Shown piece after piece: positions 7,758 to 16,442 of a stretch of 47,053 nt of DNA (the stretch's first letter is position 1; every line of letters starts with the position of its first letter). Origin of the DNA: Thermomicrobiales bacterium (GTDB lineage: Bacteria; Chloroflexota; Chloroflexia; Thermomicrobiales; UBA6265); the NCBI GenBank assembly GCA_041390825.1, contig JAWKPF010000033.1, forward strand, positions 1 to 47,053, written 5' to 3'. A program made the position numbers and the translations under genes. The notes beneath the pieces are model-generated. The model searched no databases and was not told where the DNA came from. It was given only the letters and a program-made list of their open reading frames with translations.

Positions 7758-8782
7758 TTGGGCACAGAGAACAATTTCCGGGAAGCATTGGCGGCCTTTC
7801 CACGGTTTCCCCTGACATTTCTTCCAACGCCGCTGCAGCGCGCGCGCAACCTCGAGCGGGCGCTCGGCGCCCGTGCACCGCAGATTTGGATCAAGCGGGA
7901 TGACATGACCGGTCTGGCGTACGGCGGCAACAAGTCCCGCAAGCTGGAATACCTGACCGGCGACGCATTGGAGAAGGGAGCGACCGTGCTGATCAGCGAA
8001 GGCGCGGCGCAATCCAACCATGCTCGGCAGACCGCTGCGGCGGCGTCCCTGGCCGGGATGCGCTGCGTGCTGGTGCTCGACACGCGGCGAGGTTCCGAGC
8101 TTACCGGAAATCTGTTGCTCGACCGGCTGCTCGGAGCGGAGGTGCGATTGGTCGCGGGATCGGAGCAGCGCAAGCCGGAAATGGCGCGTGTGTTTGCCGA
8201 TCTCGAGGCCAGGGAGAGCGACCGTACCTGGTTCCAACGGGCGGCAGCGTTCCCATCGGAGCGCTGGGCTATGTGAACTGCGTTTTCGAGCTCCAGGACC
8301 AGCTCGACGCGCTTGGACTCCAGCCAACGCGGCTCTACTTTCCGACGGGATCGCAGGGAACCCAGGCCGGTCTCGTGGCGGGCGCGATGCTCGCGGGAGC
8401 GTCGTTTGAGGTGCGAGGAGTGGCTGTAGAGGGAACCTGGGAGGAACTCTCCGCCGAATGCGTGCCACTGACGAACGAGACACTCGCCCTGTTGGGCGCA
8501 GACGAACGGGTGAGCCAGCAGCAAATCGTCATCGACGATAGGCATGTTGGGGCGGGCTACGCGATTCCCACCGACGACGGTATGGAAGCCATCGGCATGC
8601 TGGCCCGTACCGAAGCCATCGTGCTCGATCCGGTCTATACCGGAAAAGCGCTCGCCGGTTTGATCGCGGATGTCCTCGCTGGCGACGTTGGGCCGGACGA
8701 ATCGATTGTTTACCTGCACACTGGCGGCGGGCCATCGGTGTTTGCGAACATCGATGCCTATGCTCAGCTCCTTGACAGATAG
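7758..8782 (+). pseudogene. D-cysteine desulfhydrase/ACC deaminase-like gene with a frameshift
   Basis: Two overlapping frames together encode one PLP-dependent enzyme of the D-cysteine desulfhydrase/1-aminocyclopropane-1-carboxylate deaminase family (about 340 residues). The first part has the Schiff-base motif GGNKSRKLEYL and QSNHARQTAAA. The second part has PTGGS, GALGYVNCVFEL, YTGKALAGL and HTGGGPSVFA. The break is near 8212-8214. Adding one G to the GGG run restores LEARGERPYLVPTGGS, the expected family sequence, while the actual first frame ends at 8276. The proposed start is the TTG at 7758, with GGAGA about 9 bases upstream. Both halves are well conserved, so the lesion is recent or is a sequencing or assembly error in a G run. 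Confidence 0.85.
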
Positions 8783-8788
8783 GAACAT

Positions 8789-8817
8789 TTGTTCTGTGTC
8801 GTAATGCGGTGTAGGCT
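8789..8817 (+). promoter_or_regulatory. Candidate priA promoter giving a leaderless mRNA
   Basis: TTGTTC (8789-8794) and TAGGCT (8812-8817) are separated by exactly 17 bases. The ATG of priA begins 7 bases after the -10 box, where transcription would be expected to start. No clear ribosome-binding site precedes the ATG. Confidence 0.45.
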
Positions 8818-8823
8818 GCGTGC

Positions 8824-11289
8824 ATGACGGACCAGCGGTTCCTCTATGCCGATATTGCTCCACCGTCTGCCGCAGTCACGGGTGACGGAATCTACACGTA
8901 CGCGGTGCCGGAGAAGCTCCAGCGCGTGCTCGAGATTGGGCAACTCGTGCGCGTGCCGTTGCGTCGCCGGCTGGAGCCCGGCATCGTCACGCGCCTACAC
9001 GATGTGACTCCGGACTTCGAGCTGCGGCCGGTCGACTCGATCGTCGAGCCGGAATTCGTGCTTCCGGCCTGGGCGATGGAGGTTGCTGAGTGGATGGCCG
9101 CTACCACTCGCTGCGGTTTCTACGACGCAGCCCAGCCGTTTCTTCCGCCAGGTGAGCTGCATGCATCGGAGCCGTGGATCCGAATTGTTCCCGGAGCCGT
9201 CCCAAAGCCGGATGAGTTGACCCAGCTTCAATCGCGCGTGATCGAGATGCTCGGCGAGCGGTCGTCGATGTCGCTTGCCGATGCGAGGAGAAGAGCAGGA
9301 AGCAGACTGACCTCGGTGATCCCCGAGCTGGAACGGCTCGGGTTGGTGGAACGCTTCAATCGACCAATCGATCGGATTCCCGCCGAACGGACGGAACGGT
9401 TGATTCGGGTGCACTCGACCGACGAGAAAATTGCCGGCCGCTCTGCCAAGCAACGCAAGACGCTGGAACAGCTGCGGCAACAGTCGCGCCTCTCCCGCAC
9501 AGCTGATCTTCCGCTGCTGCGCTATCGCGACGTCATCGCGCTGGAAGGAGTCGATGGCGCGAGTCTCCGCGCGCTCGCTGAAAAAGGGGCAATCGAGTTC
9601 ATCGAGCTGCCGATTTCGATGTACGAGCGTGAGGTGGAACCGTCGAGTCCGCCGCTCTTGTCGCGCGCGCAAGCGGTGGCCTGGCACGACATCGAACGCC
9701 AGCTGCAACGCCGGTCGGCGCGTCCGATGCTCGTCCATGGGGTCACGGGGAGCGGCAAGACGGAGCTCTATCTGCGCGCGGCTGCCTGGAGTGAGCGCGA
9801 AGGACTCGGTACGGTCGTCCTGGTGCCAGAGATTGCGCTCGCAACGCAGGTCGTGCGCCGTTTCGAGGAGCGGTTTCCCGGCCGGGTCGCGGTCATTCAT
9901 TCCGAACTGAGCGATAGCGACCGATACGCCACCTGGAATGCCATTGCGCGCGGCGAACGCTCGATCGTGGTCGGACCGCGGTCGGCGCTGTTCGCGCCCG
10001 TTCCCAAGCTTGGCGCAATCGTGATCGACGAGGAGCAGGACAGCGCCTACAAACAGGACACGATTCCGCGGTATCAGGCGATCCGGCTCGCGCACAAACT
10101 GGCGCAAACGCGTGGCGCGTCGCTGATCCTGGGCAGCGCGACTCCATCGGTCGAGACGTTCTATGCGGCGAGACGTGGCGCCTTTACCCTGGTGTCGCTC
10201 CCGGATCGGGTTGGGTATTCACCTGGCGGTCTGGACAACGAGCAGCGCGATCGCATTCTGGAGATGCCGGATGTCGATATTGTCGATATGCGGCATGAGG
10301 TGAAAGCGACTGGCGCCGCCCTCATCTCGAGCCCGCTGCAAGAACTGATCGGCTCGTCGCTCGAGCGCGCTGAGCAGTCGATCATTCTGCTCAATCGGCG
10401 CGGCATGTCGACGATTGTGATTTGCCGGGTCTGTACCCGATCGATCGACTGCCCACATTGCGACATTCCGCTCGTTTACCACCGGGATATGCAGCGGCTG
10501 CTGTGCCATCGCTGCGGATTCCAGATGCGCCCGGTGCAACGCTGTCCGGAATGCGACGGGCCGCTCGACTACTTCGGGGCCGGTACGCAGCGAATCGAAG
10601 CGGAAGCGGCGAGGCTCTTTCCCGGCGCACGCGTCATGCGGGTCGATCGCGACTCCATTCGGCGCCTGGGCGGATATGACTCCACCATCCGTCGCATTCA
10701 ACGTGGCGATGTCGATATCGTCGTCGGCACCCAGATCGTCGCCAAGGGACTCGACTTCCCCCGTGTGACCGCGGTCGGTGTGGTGCAAGCAGATAGCGCC
10801 CTCTACTTGCCCGACTTTCGATCGGCAGAGCGGACGTTCCAGCTGCTCACCCAGGTTGCCGGACGGGCTGGCCGGCGTTCTACACGGGGACGTGTGGTTG
10901 TCCAGACCTACACACCCCGCCACTACGCCATTCAGGCGGCCGCAAAGCACGACTACACGGGCTTCTATGAACGCGAGATCGAGTTTCGGGCACAGCAACG
11001 GTATCCACCGTTTTCACGCTTGATCCGTCTCTCGATGCGCGACCGATCCGACGAAACGTGCCGCGAGGAAGGGGAAACACTCGCTGCTGAGATCAACGAC
11101 GTGATCCGGGCGAACGGGTTCGAGGCGGAGGTGTTCGGGCCGGCGCCGGCCTTCGTCGCCAAGATTCGCGATACCTACCAATGGCAGATCATCGTTCGGG
11201 GCGAAGTCACTGGATTCGCTGACCTCATCTCCGCAATCCCGCTGCGGGCGCCCTGGACCATCGATGTCGACCCGCAGAGCCTGTTGTGA
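8824..11289 (+). CDS. priA: Primosomal protein N' (replication restart helicase)
   Basis: This 821-residue PriA-type superfamily 2 helicase reloads the replisome at stalled forks and D-loops. It has the N-terminal PriA DNA-binding domain (YADIAPPSAAVTGDGIYTYAVP), Walker A VTGSGKTE (307-314) and motif II DEEQ (402-405). The zinc-binding cysteines are all present (C534, C537, C543, C546, C561, C564, C574, C577). Helicase motifs KGLDFPRV and QVAGRAGR follow. Most PriA proteins carry DEEH in motif II; here the His is Gln. The length is slightly above the usual 730-800. The start ATG lacks a strong Shine-Dalgarno sequence. def follows at about 95 bases on the same strand. Confidence 0.96.
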   Translation: MTDQRFLYADIAPPSAAVTGDGIYTYAVPEKLQRVLEIGQLVRVPLRRRLEPGIVTRLHDVTPDFELRPVDSIVEPEFVLPAWAMEVAEWMAATTRCGFYDAAQPFLPPGELHASEPWIRIVPGAVPKPDELTQLQSRVIEMLGERSSMSLADARRRAGSRLTSVIPELERLGLVERFNRPIDRIPAERTERLIRVHSTDEKIAGRSAKQRKTLEQLRQQSRLSRTADLPLLRYRDVIALEGVDGASLRALAEKGAIEFIELPISMYEREVEPSSPPLLSRAQAVAWHDIERQLQRRSARPMLVHGVTGSGKTELYLRAAAWSEREGLGTVVLVPEIALATQVVRRFEERFPGRVAVIHSELSDSDRYATWNAIARGERSIVVGPRSALFAPVPKLGAIVIDEEQDSAYKQDTIPRYQAIRLAHKLAQTRGASLILGSATPSVETFYAARRGAFTLVSLPDRVGYSPGGLDNEQRDRILEMPDVDIVDMRHEVKATGAALISSPLQELIGSSLERAEQSIILLNRRGMSTIVICRVCTRSIDCPHCDIPLVYHRDMQRLLCHRCGFQMRPVQRCPECDGPLDYFGAGTQRIEAEAARLFPGARVMRVDRDSIRRLGGYDSTIRRIQRGDVDIVVGTQIVAKGLDFPRVTAVGVVQADSALYLPDFRSAERTFQLLTQVAGRAGRRSTRGRVVVQTYTPRHYAIQAAAKHDYTGFYEREIEFRAQQRYPPFSRLIRLSMRDRSDETCREEGETLAAEINDVIRANGFEAEVFGPAPAFVAKIRDTYQWQIIVRGEVTGFADLISAIPLRAPWTIDVDPQSLL

Positions 11290-11384
11290 GGTATTGAGCC
11301 TCGTCCGAACGTCGGCGATACTTGAACCTGCATGTGCCGGGCGGCGCGCCTGCGCTGAGATACGACGAAACGATTCTGAAAACC

Positions 11385-11915
11385 ATGGCGAAACTGGACA
11401 TTGTGCTCGAGGGCGACCCGCGTCTTCGGCAAAAGGCGACGCGCATCAAACATGTCGATGAGGGGTTGCGAAAGATCGCGGCGGATATGCACGAGACGAT
11501 GGACGCCGCGCCCGGAGTTGGGTTGGCGGGGCCACAGATCGGGTTGATGCGCCGCATCATCGTGGTTCATGTTGCGAAGGACGAAGAAGAGGACCAGGAA
11601 GAAGTGCGCCTGACCTTGATCGACCCGGAGATCGTCAAGGCGCAAGGAAGAGTGACTGGACAAGAGGGCTGCCTGAGTATTCCGCTCTGGGTCGGCGATG
11701 TTCCGCGGGCCGAGTCGATTACAGTCAAGGCGATCGATCTGGACAACAAGCACATCCGCATGAAGGCCAAGGGCTTTCTGGCGCGTGTCATTCAGCACGA
11801 GATCGACCATCTCGACGGCATTCTCTTCGTCGACCGGGTGGAGGACCGTTCGACCCTGTTCAAGGTCTCCGAGGAAGAGCTCTCCAAGGAGGAGTACGCC
11901 GTCATCGGCGAATAA
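11385..11915 (+). CDS. def: Peptide deformylase
   Basis: This 176-residue metalloenzyme removes the formyl group from the N-terminal methionine of nascent proteins. All three family motifs are present: GVGLAGPQ (about 44-51, with Gly for the usual second Ala), EGCLS with metal ligand Cys96, and QHEIDH with His138, Glu139 and His142. An acidic insert (KDEEEDQEE) lies between the first two. The ATG at 11385 starts MAKLDIVLEGDPRL, matching the typical N-terminus. The frame is open further upstream but only from a TTG or GTG with non-conserved sequence. No clear ribosome-binding site is seen. It lies downstream of priA, as in many bacteria. Confidence 0.93.
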   Translation: MAKLDIVLEGDPRLRQKATRIKHVDEGLRKIAADMHETMDAAPGVGLAGPQIGLMRRIIVVHVAKDEEEDQEEVRLTLIDPEIVKAQGRVTGQEGCLSIPLWVGDVPRAESITVKAIDLDNKHIRMKAKGFLARVIQHEIDHLDGILFVDRVEDRSTLFKVSEEELSKEEYAVIGE

Positions 11916-11984
11916 GGCACCCTGATCGGAACCACGCGTTCGATGCGCAGACTCGATGGGTCGTCGACTGTGAGGAGTCGGAAG

Positions 11985-12944
11985 CTACGGCACGCGCCAG
12001 CGCAACTCGTGATCGATCGAGCAATGTCCCAGTCGGGCCTCGAACATGGTGCTGGTCGCTTCCAGTTCGAGGCCGGGGATGTCGAACCCGAGTGCGTCTA
12101 GGTCCTCGGTGAATCGACCGGTCGACTGCCGGTGCGCCTGCTCCGCCTCCCAGACGTCCAACAACGCCATCCGCTCATCCCATTCTTCGAGCGGGCGCAC
12201 CTCCGGCAGGTCGGTCGTGCGGTCGGAGAACTGCAACACTCCCCACCATTCCGGGCGGTGCATATCGATCGCATGTTGTGGCGACCAAACCCAGTTGTAC
12301 TCAGGGGTGTCCGGGGGCTTGCGATAGGCGCCGTCGATCACCGAATGCTGCCACTCGACCCGGGAAAAATTGATGCGCCACTGATCGCCGTCTCTGGGAG
12401 GGCAGGGCACCCCGGCGACATCGCGCAGGCTCGCCCACGGGATGGCAATCTCGACGGTCCATGCAATGTCGATATCGGAAGGATCGTTCAGCGTCCCGTC
12501 GATCGCGATTGCGGTGCGAACGCCCGCGAACTCCCAGCCCGAGATCGGCATACCCCCTGAACGGTAGGGGTGCGTAAGCAGCAGATCCCAGGTGGTATTA
12601 AGTGGATTGACCTCCAATTCGACGTAATGATGACCACGCCCGGAAGGGTCCAGGAAGACCTCGAAGTCATTGTCGTGATAGATCACCGCATCGTGCTGCG
12701 TAATCGTGCCCCAAACATGGGGCTCATCGAGCCGTGCGCCGATGTAGAGCGCATCGTCGTCCCAGAGCATGCGCATCCGGGTGTCGAACAGGGGAGCGGG
12801 TTTTCGGTCGCCTTCGATATCGACAAACAGCTCGCTCCAGGGAGCGTGGCCCCAGATCGCCTCGTCGAGGGTCCCATCGAGCGTGGGTGGCGCGACTGCT
12901 CGGGGGCAGACATATCCGCGTGGTCGAGGGCGGTCGTCGCGCAT
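11985..12944 (-). CDS. CBM9-like carbohydrate-binding protein
   Basis: This 319-residue protein is built around a family 9 carbohydrate-binding-like module. The visible features are LDGTLDEAIWGHAPW, MLWDDDALYIGARL, a DNDFEVFLDP segment, YVELEVNPLNTTWDL and a later VEIAIPWASL. This pattern is typical of the CBM9-like domain found alone in proteins of unknown role and fused to glycosidases in xylanases. There is no signal peptide or membrane segment, so it would be cytoplasmic. It begins 4 bases after the gmk stop on the same strand. The start is the ATG at 12944; the frame is open to 13052, but that part is antisense-like inside gmk. No catalytic domain is attached. Function unknown. Confidence 0.75.
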   Translation of the reverse strand: MRDDRPRPRGYVCPRAVAPPTLDGTLDEAIWGHAPWSELFVDIEGDRKPAPLFDTRMRMLWDDDALYIGARLDEPHVWGTITQHDAVIYHDNDFEVFLDPSGRGHHYVELEVNPLNTTWDLLLTHPYRSGGMPISGWEFAGVRTAIAIDGTLNDPSDIDIAWTVEIAIPWASLRDVAGVPCPPRDGDQWRINFSRVEWQHSVIDGAYRKPPDTPEYNWVWSPQHAIDMHRPEWWGVLQFSDRTTDLPEVRPLEEWDERMALLDVWEAEQAHRQSTGRFTEDLDALGFDIPGLELEATSTMFEARLGHCSIDHELRWRVP

Positions 12945-12948
12945 CTGA

Positions 12949-13581
12949 CTAGACCGTCGGGGACTGTTGCCTGGTGCGCAAACGTTCGGCCCGGATGATC
13001 GCCTCGATCTCACCGGTGGCCTGCTCGTGACGGTCGAACTCGTTGAAGACAAAATAGTCGAACTCGAGCGCCATCGGAAGCTCCGACTCGGCTTCGCCGA
13101 ACCGCCGCATCAGGTCTTCCGGATTGTCGGTTTTTCGGTGTCGTAGCTGATGAAGGAGCTGAGACATCGAACCTGGGGAGACGAAGATGACGATCGCTTC
13201 CGGCCAGCGTTCCTTGATCGTCGCGGCTCCCTGCACATCGACCTTGAGCAGCACGTCCTGGCCACGCTCCAACGCGTGCCGAATCTGGTTGCGGGGCACA
13301 CCATACGGTTTGCCGTAGACCTGCGCCGATTCCATGAACTCGTCGTTTGCGAGTCGTTCCAGGAAGGTTTCCGGGTCGAGAAAGAAGTAGTCGACCCCTT
13401 CCGCCTCTCCCGGGCGACGCTCGCGAGTGGTTGCGGTGACGGCAACGTGAATCTCAGGGAAGCGCTCGCGCAGGTCTTTGACGATCGTATCCTTGCCCGC
13501 GCCGGAAGGACCGGTGATCACGAACAGCTTCGGCTTGCGACGATTGCGCAGATCCGACAGCAACAGATCACCTTCGTTCAC
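12949..13581 (-). CDS. gmk: Guanylate kinase
   Basis: This 210-residue protein phosphorylates GMP to GDP using ATP. It has the P-loop FVITGPSGAGKDT near residues 20-32, the GMP-binding TATTRERRPGEAEGVDYFF block, and YGVPRNQI. The length matches the family. It is the first gene of a two-gene unit with the CBM9-like gene and diverges from rqcH, leaving an 83-base intergenic region. Confidence 0.96.
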   Translation of the reverse strand: MNEGDLLLSDLRNRRKPKLFVITGPSGAGKDTIVKDLRERFPEIHVAVTATTRERRPGEAEGVDYFFLDPETFLERLANDEFMESAQVYGKPYGVPRNQIRHALERGQDVLLKVDVQGAATIKERWPEAIVIFVSPGSMSQLLHQLRHRKTDNPEDLMRRFGEAESELPMALEFDYFVFNEFDRHEQATGEIEAIIRAERLRTRQQSPTV

Positions 13582-13625
13582 AGCAACCCCACCTCAGAAA
13601 GTCGTTCGCGCATCTCACCGGCCGA

Positions 13626-13631
13626 TAGAAT
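13626..13631 (+). promoter_or_regulatory. Possible -10 box for rqcH
   Basis: TAGAAT lies 33 bases upstream of the rqcH ATG. The -35 region at 17 bases (CGTTCG) is weak. The same hexamer is seen before rpmB, the TetR gene and tRNA-Leu. Confidence 0.3.
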
Positions 13632-13664
13632 CATGACCGGTACGACCGGCCACGACGAGGAAGT

Positions 13665-15461
13665 ATGTACGACATCTTGACGACCGCGGCGGTAATCGAC
13701 GAGCTTTCTGGATCGCTCCCCGGTGGCCGCATCCAGCGGGTCGGGTTGCGCAACGCGCAATCGATCGCGCTGGAAGTCTATCGCGACCGACGACGGCAGC
13801 ATGTGGTGGCGACGATTGGCGATCCGGAGCCCGCGTTCTACCGATCAGTCGATCCGTTTGCCGTCGATCCCGGTTTGGTCACGCCCTTTTCACTCTTGTT
13901 GCGCAAGTACGTGCGCGGCGCCACCCTGCTGGACATCGACCAACCGCCGCTCGAGCGAATCGTGCGGCTGAAGATGGCCAAGCGGTTTTGGGCCCATCAT
14001 CGCGGCGACGATGAGCCCGACGGAGATGGCGCAGTCGACGACGCGGAAGAGAACCTGCCGTCGGAGGTCATCGAGACAACGCTCGTGATCGAGCTGATGG
14101 GCCGGCGCAGCAATGTCATCCTGGTCGACGCCAATGGTCGCGTGATGGACAGCCTGAAGCGCGTGACTCCCAGGATGAGCCGCGTGCGGCCGATCTGGCC
14201 GTCGGCCAGCTACGTGCTCCCACCAGCATGGCATGGGCTCGATCCACGCGCCGCGACTCCTGGCGCCATCCGCTTGCTACTCGACGCTGTGCCACGCGAT
14301 GCCTCGCTTCAGAAGACGCTGGTGGATGGGGTGCAAGGATTCAGTCCTGCAATGGCGTCAGAGGCCGTCTGGCGCGCTGCAGGAGCACAGGACGCTCAGG
14401 TGGGCCAGTGCAACCCAACTCCGCTCGCAGATGCCATACAAGCGATCGTAGCGCCGTTGAGGACCAACAGTTGGCAGCCTTGTCTCTATCACGACGGGGA
14501 CGGCTCGCTCATAGGATATGCGGCCATTCCCTTCCTATCCCTTCAGCAGGAAGGAACCGAGACGCATGTTGACTCGATATCTGCCGTGGTCGACGCCTGG
14601 CAGAAGACGGAACTCTCGATCGGCGGCCGTCACGACGGGCGGCGCAACCGCTTGCTGGCACGCATAGCCGAGCGGCGCAGCGCAGTCAACGGCCGGGTTC
14701 GTTCTGTCGAGAAGCAGCAGGCCTCCGTGGCCGAGGCAGATCGCTACCGTCGCTGGGGCGAGGCGATCTATGCCAACCTGTGGGAGTTGGTTCCCGGGCA
14801 ATCCGAGCTCGAGGTCGATGGCGAGCGCATTCCGCTCGACCCGCTTCGTCAGGCGAAGGATGCTGCCGCCGACTATTTCGAGCGATATCGCCGAATGCAG
14901 CGCGGTTCCGGAGAGGTCGAGGAGCAACTCGAGGATGCCAGGACCGAGCTCGCGTACCTGGATCAGATCGAGACTATGGCGCTGCTCGCATCGTCATTCG
15001 AGGAAATCGAGGGCGTGGTCGCCGAGTGGCAAGCATATGCGGGCGTCGAATCCGGCAAGCCGGAAAGGCGGCGAAAACAGGATCCCGATCGCGTCCGGCC
15101 GACGCAGGACCACGAGGGCAACTTGATCTATGTTGGACGTTCCGGGCCACAGAACGATCGTGTGACGTTCGATATCGCCGGCCCGGACGATTGGTGGCTA
15201 CACGCCCGGGGAGTGCCGGGCTCACATGTGGTCGTGCGAGGCAATGGCCGTGAGCCGTCGAATGAGGCGCTGGAACGTGCGGCTGCGGTGGCGGCGTACT
15301 ACAGCAAGAGCAGAACGTCTGGCAAGGTCGAAGTCGACATTGCCAGACGCCGTGATGTCCGCAAGATAAAGGGTGCTGGACCTGGAATGGTCACCTATCG
15401 CAATGAGCGAACCGTGCTCGTCTCCCCGGCCGATGAATCACGCCTCGAGCGCGGGAAGTGA
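13665..15461 (+). CDS. rqcH: Rqc2-like ribosome quality-control protein RqcH (NFACT family)
   Basis: This 598-residue NFACT protein binds obstructed 50S subunits and, in bacteria, directs C-terminal alanine tailing of stalled peptides. It has the NFACT-N domain (MYDILTTAAVIDEL, FSLLLRKYVRGATLLDID, ELMGRRSNVILVD), a central helical coiled-coil region (about 300-460) and the NFACT-R domain (NLIYVGRSGPQNDRVTF, WWLHARGVPGSHVVVR). At the position of the Asp-Arg pair used by B. subtilis RqcH (D97/R98) this protein has Glu97-Arg98. The ATG at 13665 follows GAGGAAG. Its 3' end overlaps the convergent tatC by 24 nt. Confidence 0.92.
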   Translation: MYDILTTAAVIDELSGSLPGGRIQRVGLRNAQSIALEVYRDRRRQHVVATIGDPEPAFYRSVDPFAVDPGLVTPFSLLLRKYVRGATLLDIDQPPLERIVRLKMAKRFWAHHRGDDEPDGDGAVDDAEENLPSEVIETTLVIELMGRRSNVILVDANGRVMDSLKRVTPRMSRVRPIWPSASYVLPPAWHGLDPRAATPGAIRLLLDAVPRDASLQKTLVDGVQGFSPAMASEAVWRAAGAQDAQVGQCNPTPLADAIQAIVAPLRTNSWQPCLYHDGDGSLIGYAAIPFLSLQQEGTETHVDSISAVVDAWQKTELSIGGRHDGRRNRLLARIAERRSAVNGRVRSVEKQQASVAEADRYRRWGEAIYANLWELVPGQSELEVDGERIPLDPLRQAKDAAADYFERYRRMQRGSGEVEEQLEDARTELAYLDQIETMALLASSFEEIEGVVAEWQAYAGVESGKPERRRKQDPDRVRPTQDHEGNLIYVGRSGPQNDRVTFDIAGPDDWWLHARGVPGSHVVVRGNGREPSNEALERAAAVAAYYSKSRTSGKVEVDIARRRDVRKIKGAGPGMVTYRNERTVLVSPADESRLERGK

Positions 15462-16259
15462 GTCGTCGATGTTCTCGCCCTTACGTCGCCGTGCGGCGAT
15501 CTTGGCGAAGATGATTCCGACCTCGTAAAGCAAGTAGATTGGCGCGGCCACGAAGAGCATGTTGAATGGGTCAGGAGTCGGCGTAATGATCGCAGCAGCA
15601 ATCATTACGATCACCGCCGCATAGCGGCGGGAAGCGGACATTCGTTTCGGGCTGACGATCCCCAAACGAGAAAGCAGGAACATGATGATCGGCAGTTCGA
15701 ACGCGATTCCCATGCCCAGCGAGACCTGGATGTAGAACGCAGCGATGCTGCCAAACGTCGGGGAATAGTCGAACAGGTCGCTGTTGAAGTTCGAAAGGAA
15801 CTCGAACGCTCTGGGAATGGCCAGAAAGAACGCGAATGCCGCGCCAGCCAGGAAGAAGACCACCACGAACGGCAAAGAGCCGTAGACGTAGCGTTTCTCC
15901 TTGCGCGTCAGGCCAGGCGAAACGAATGCAAAGATTTGATAGAAGATCAAGGGCAGCGCGACCGCGATTGCGATATAGAGCGCGGTCTTGAAGAAGGATG
16001 TGATCGGCTCGGTAGCATCGATCACGTCGAACCGCTCGATGTTCGCGTTGTCGCGAACGAGGCCGAGCAATGGTCGTGTGAGAAAGAGACCGCCAATGAA
16101 GGCGATGCCAATTCCCACACAGGTCTTGACGAGGCGCGAACGGAGCTCATCGAGGTGCTCCGCGAGCGTCATCTCCTCGAATACGTCCTCGTAGTCCTCA
16201 TCGTCCTTCCCAGGGAAACTGGGAAGGGGGACTTTTGGCATCTTGATGGCACGAGCCAC
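15438..16259 (-). CDS. tatC: Sec-independent protein translocase TatC
   Basis: This 273-residue membrane protein is the receptor subunit of the twin-arginine translocase, which exports folded proteins. The N-terminal EMTLAEHLDELRSRL is the family signature, and the hydrophobic segments fit the usual six transmembrane helices. The N-terminus carries an acidic stretch (KDDEDYEDVFEE) before the signature. No tatA/tatB gene is in the window. It is the last gene of the minus-strand block and is separated from acpP by a 183-base gap containing a strong hairpin. Confidence 0.95.
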   Translation of the reverse strand: MARAIKMPKVPLPSFPGKDDEDYEDVFEEMTLAEHLDELRSRLVKTCVGIGIAFIGGLFLTRPLLGLVRDNANIERFDVIDATEPITSFFKTALYIAIAVALPLIFYQIFAFVSPGLTRKEKRYVYGSLPFVVVFFLAGAAFAFFLAIPRAFEFLSNFNSDLFDYSPTFGSIAAFYIQVSLGMGIAFELPIIMFLLSRLGIVSPKRMSASRRYAAVIVMIAAAIITPTPDPFNMLFVAAPIYLLYEVGIIFAKIAARRRKGENIDDSLPALEA

Positions 16260-16343
16260 GAATCGTTACTCCGACGTAGGGCGGACCGGCTGATCGCGTG
16301 AAGCAAAGGCGAAACGAAGCCGGAGTGGTTCGGCCGCGACGGT

Positions 16344-16374
16344 GCGGCAACGCGCAAAGGATACGCGCTGCCGC
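16344..16374 (-). other. Strong hairpin between acpP and tatC
   Basis: On the minus strand GCGGCAGCGCG and CGCGTTGCCGC form an 11-bp stem around a 9-base loop, with one G-U pair. On the plus strand that pair would be an A-C mismatch. No T-run follows in the direction of acpP to tatC. A second smaller stem (ACGCCC/GGGCGT, 16386-16400) lies just upstream. It could be a mRNA 3'-end stabiliser or partial attenuator setting acpP expression above tatC. Confidence 0.4.
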
Positions 16375-16442
16375 ATTTTCACGTCACGCCCGCCGGGCGT
16401 CGAACTCGGGAAATGTGTGTGAGGACGCCCGGAATCGGGGAG

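Noticed and set aside
8273..8782. The second half of the desulfhydrase as a separate gene
   Set aside because: The two frames join into one family protein when one G is restored, and the second half alone lacks the PLP lysine.
7688..8863. 391-codon minus-strand frame covering the D-cysteine desulfhydrase-like gene
   Set aside because: It is antisense to a gene with all family motifs. It gives no recognisable protein even though it is not broken by the frameshift.
8995..10107. 370-codon minus-strand frame opposite priA
   Set aside because: It is a shadow of a well-supported helicase gene.
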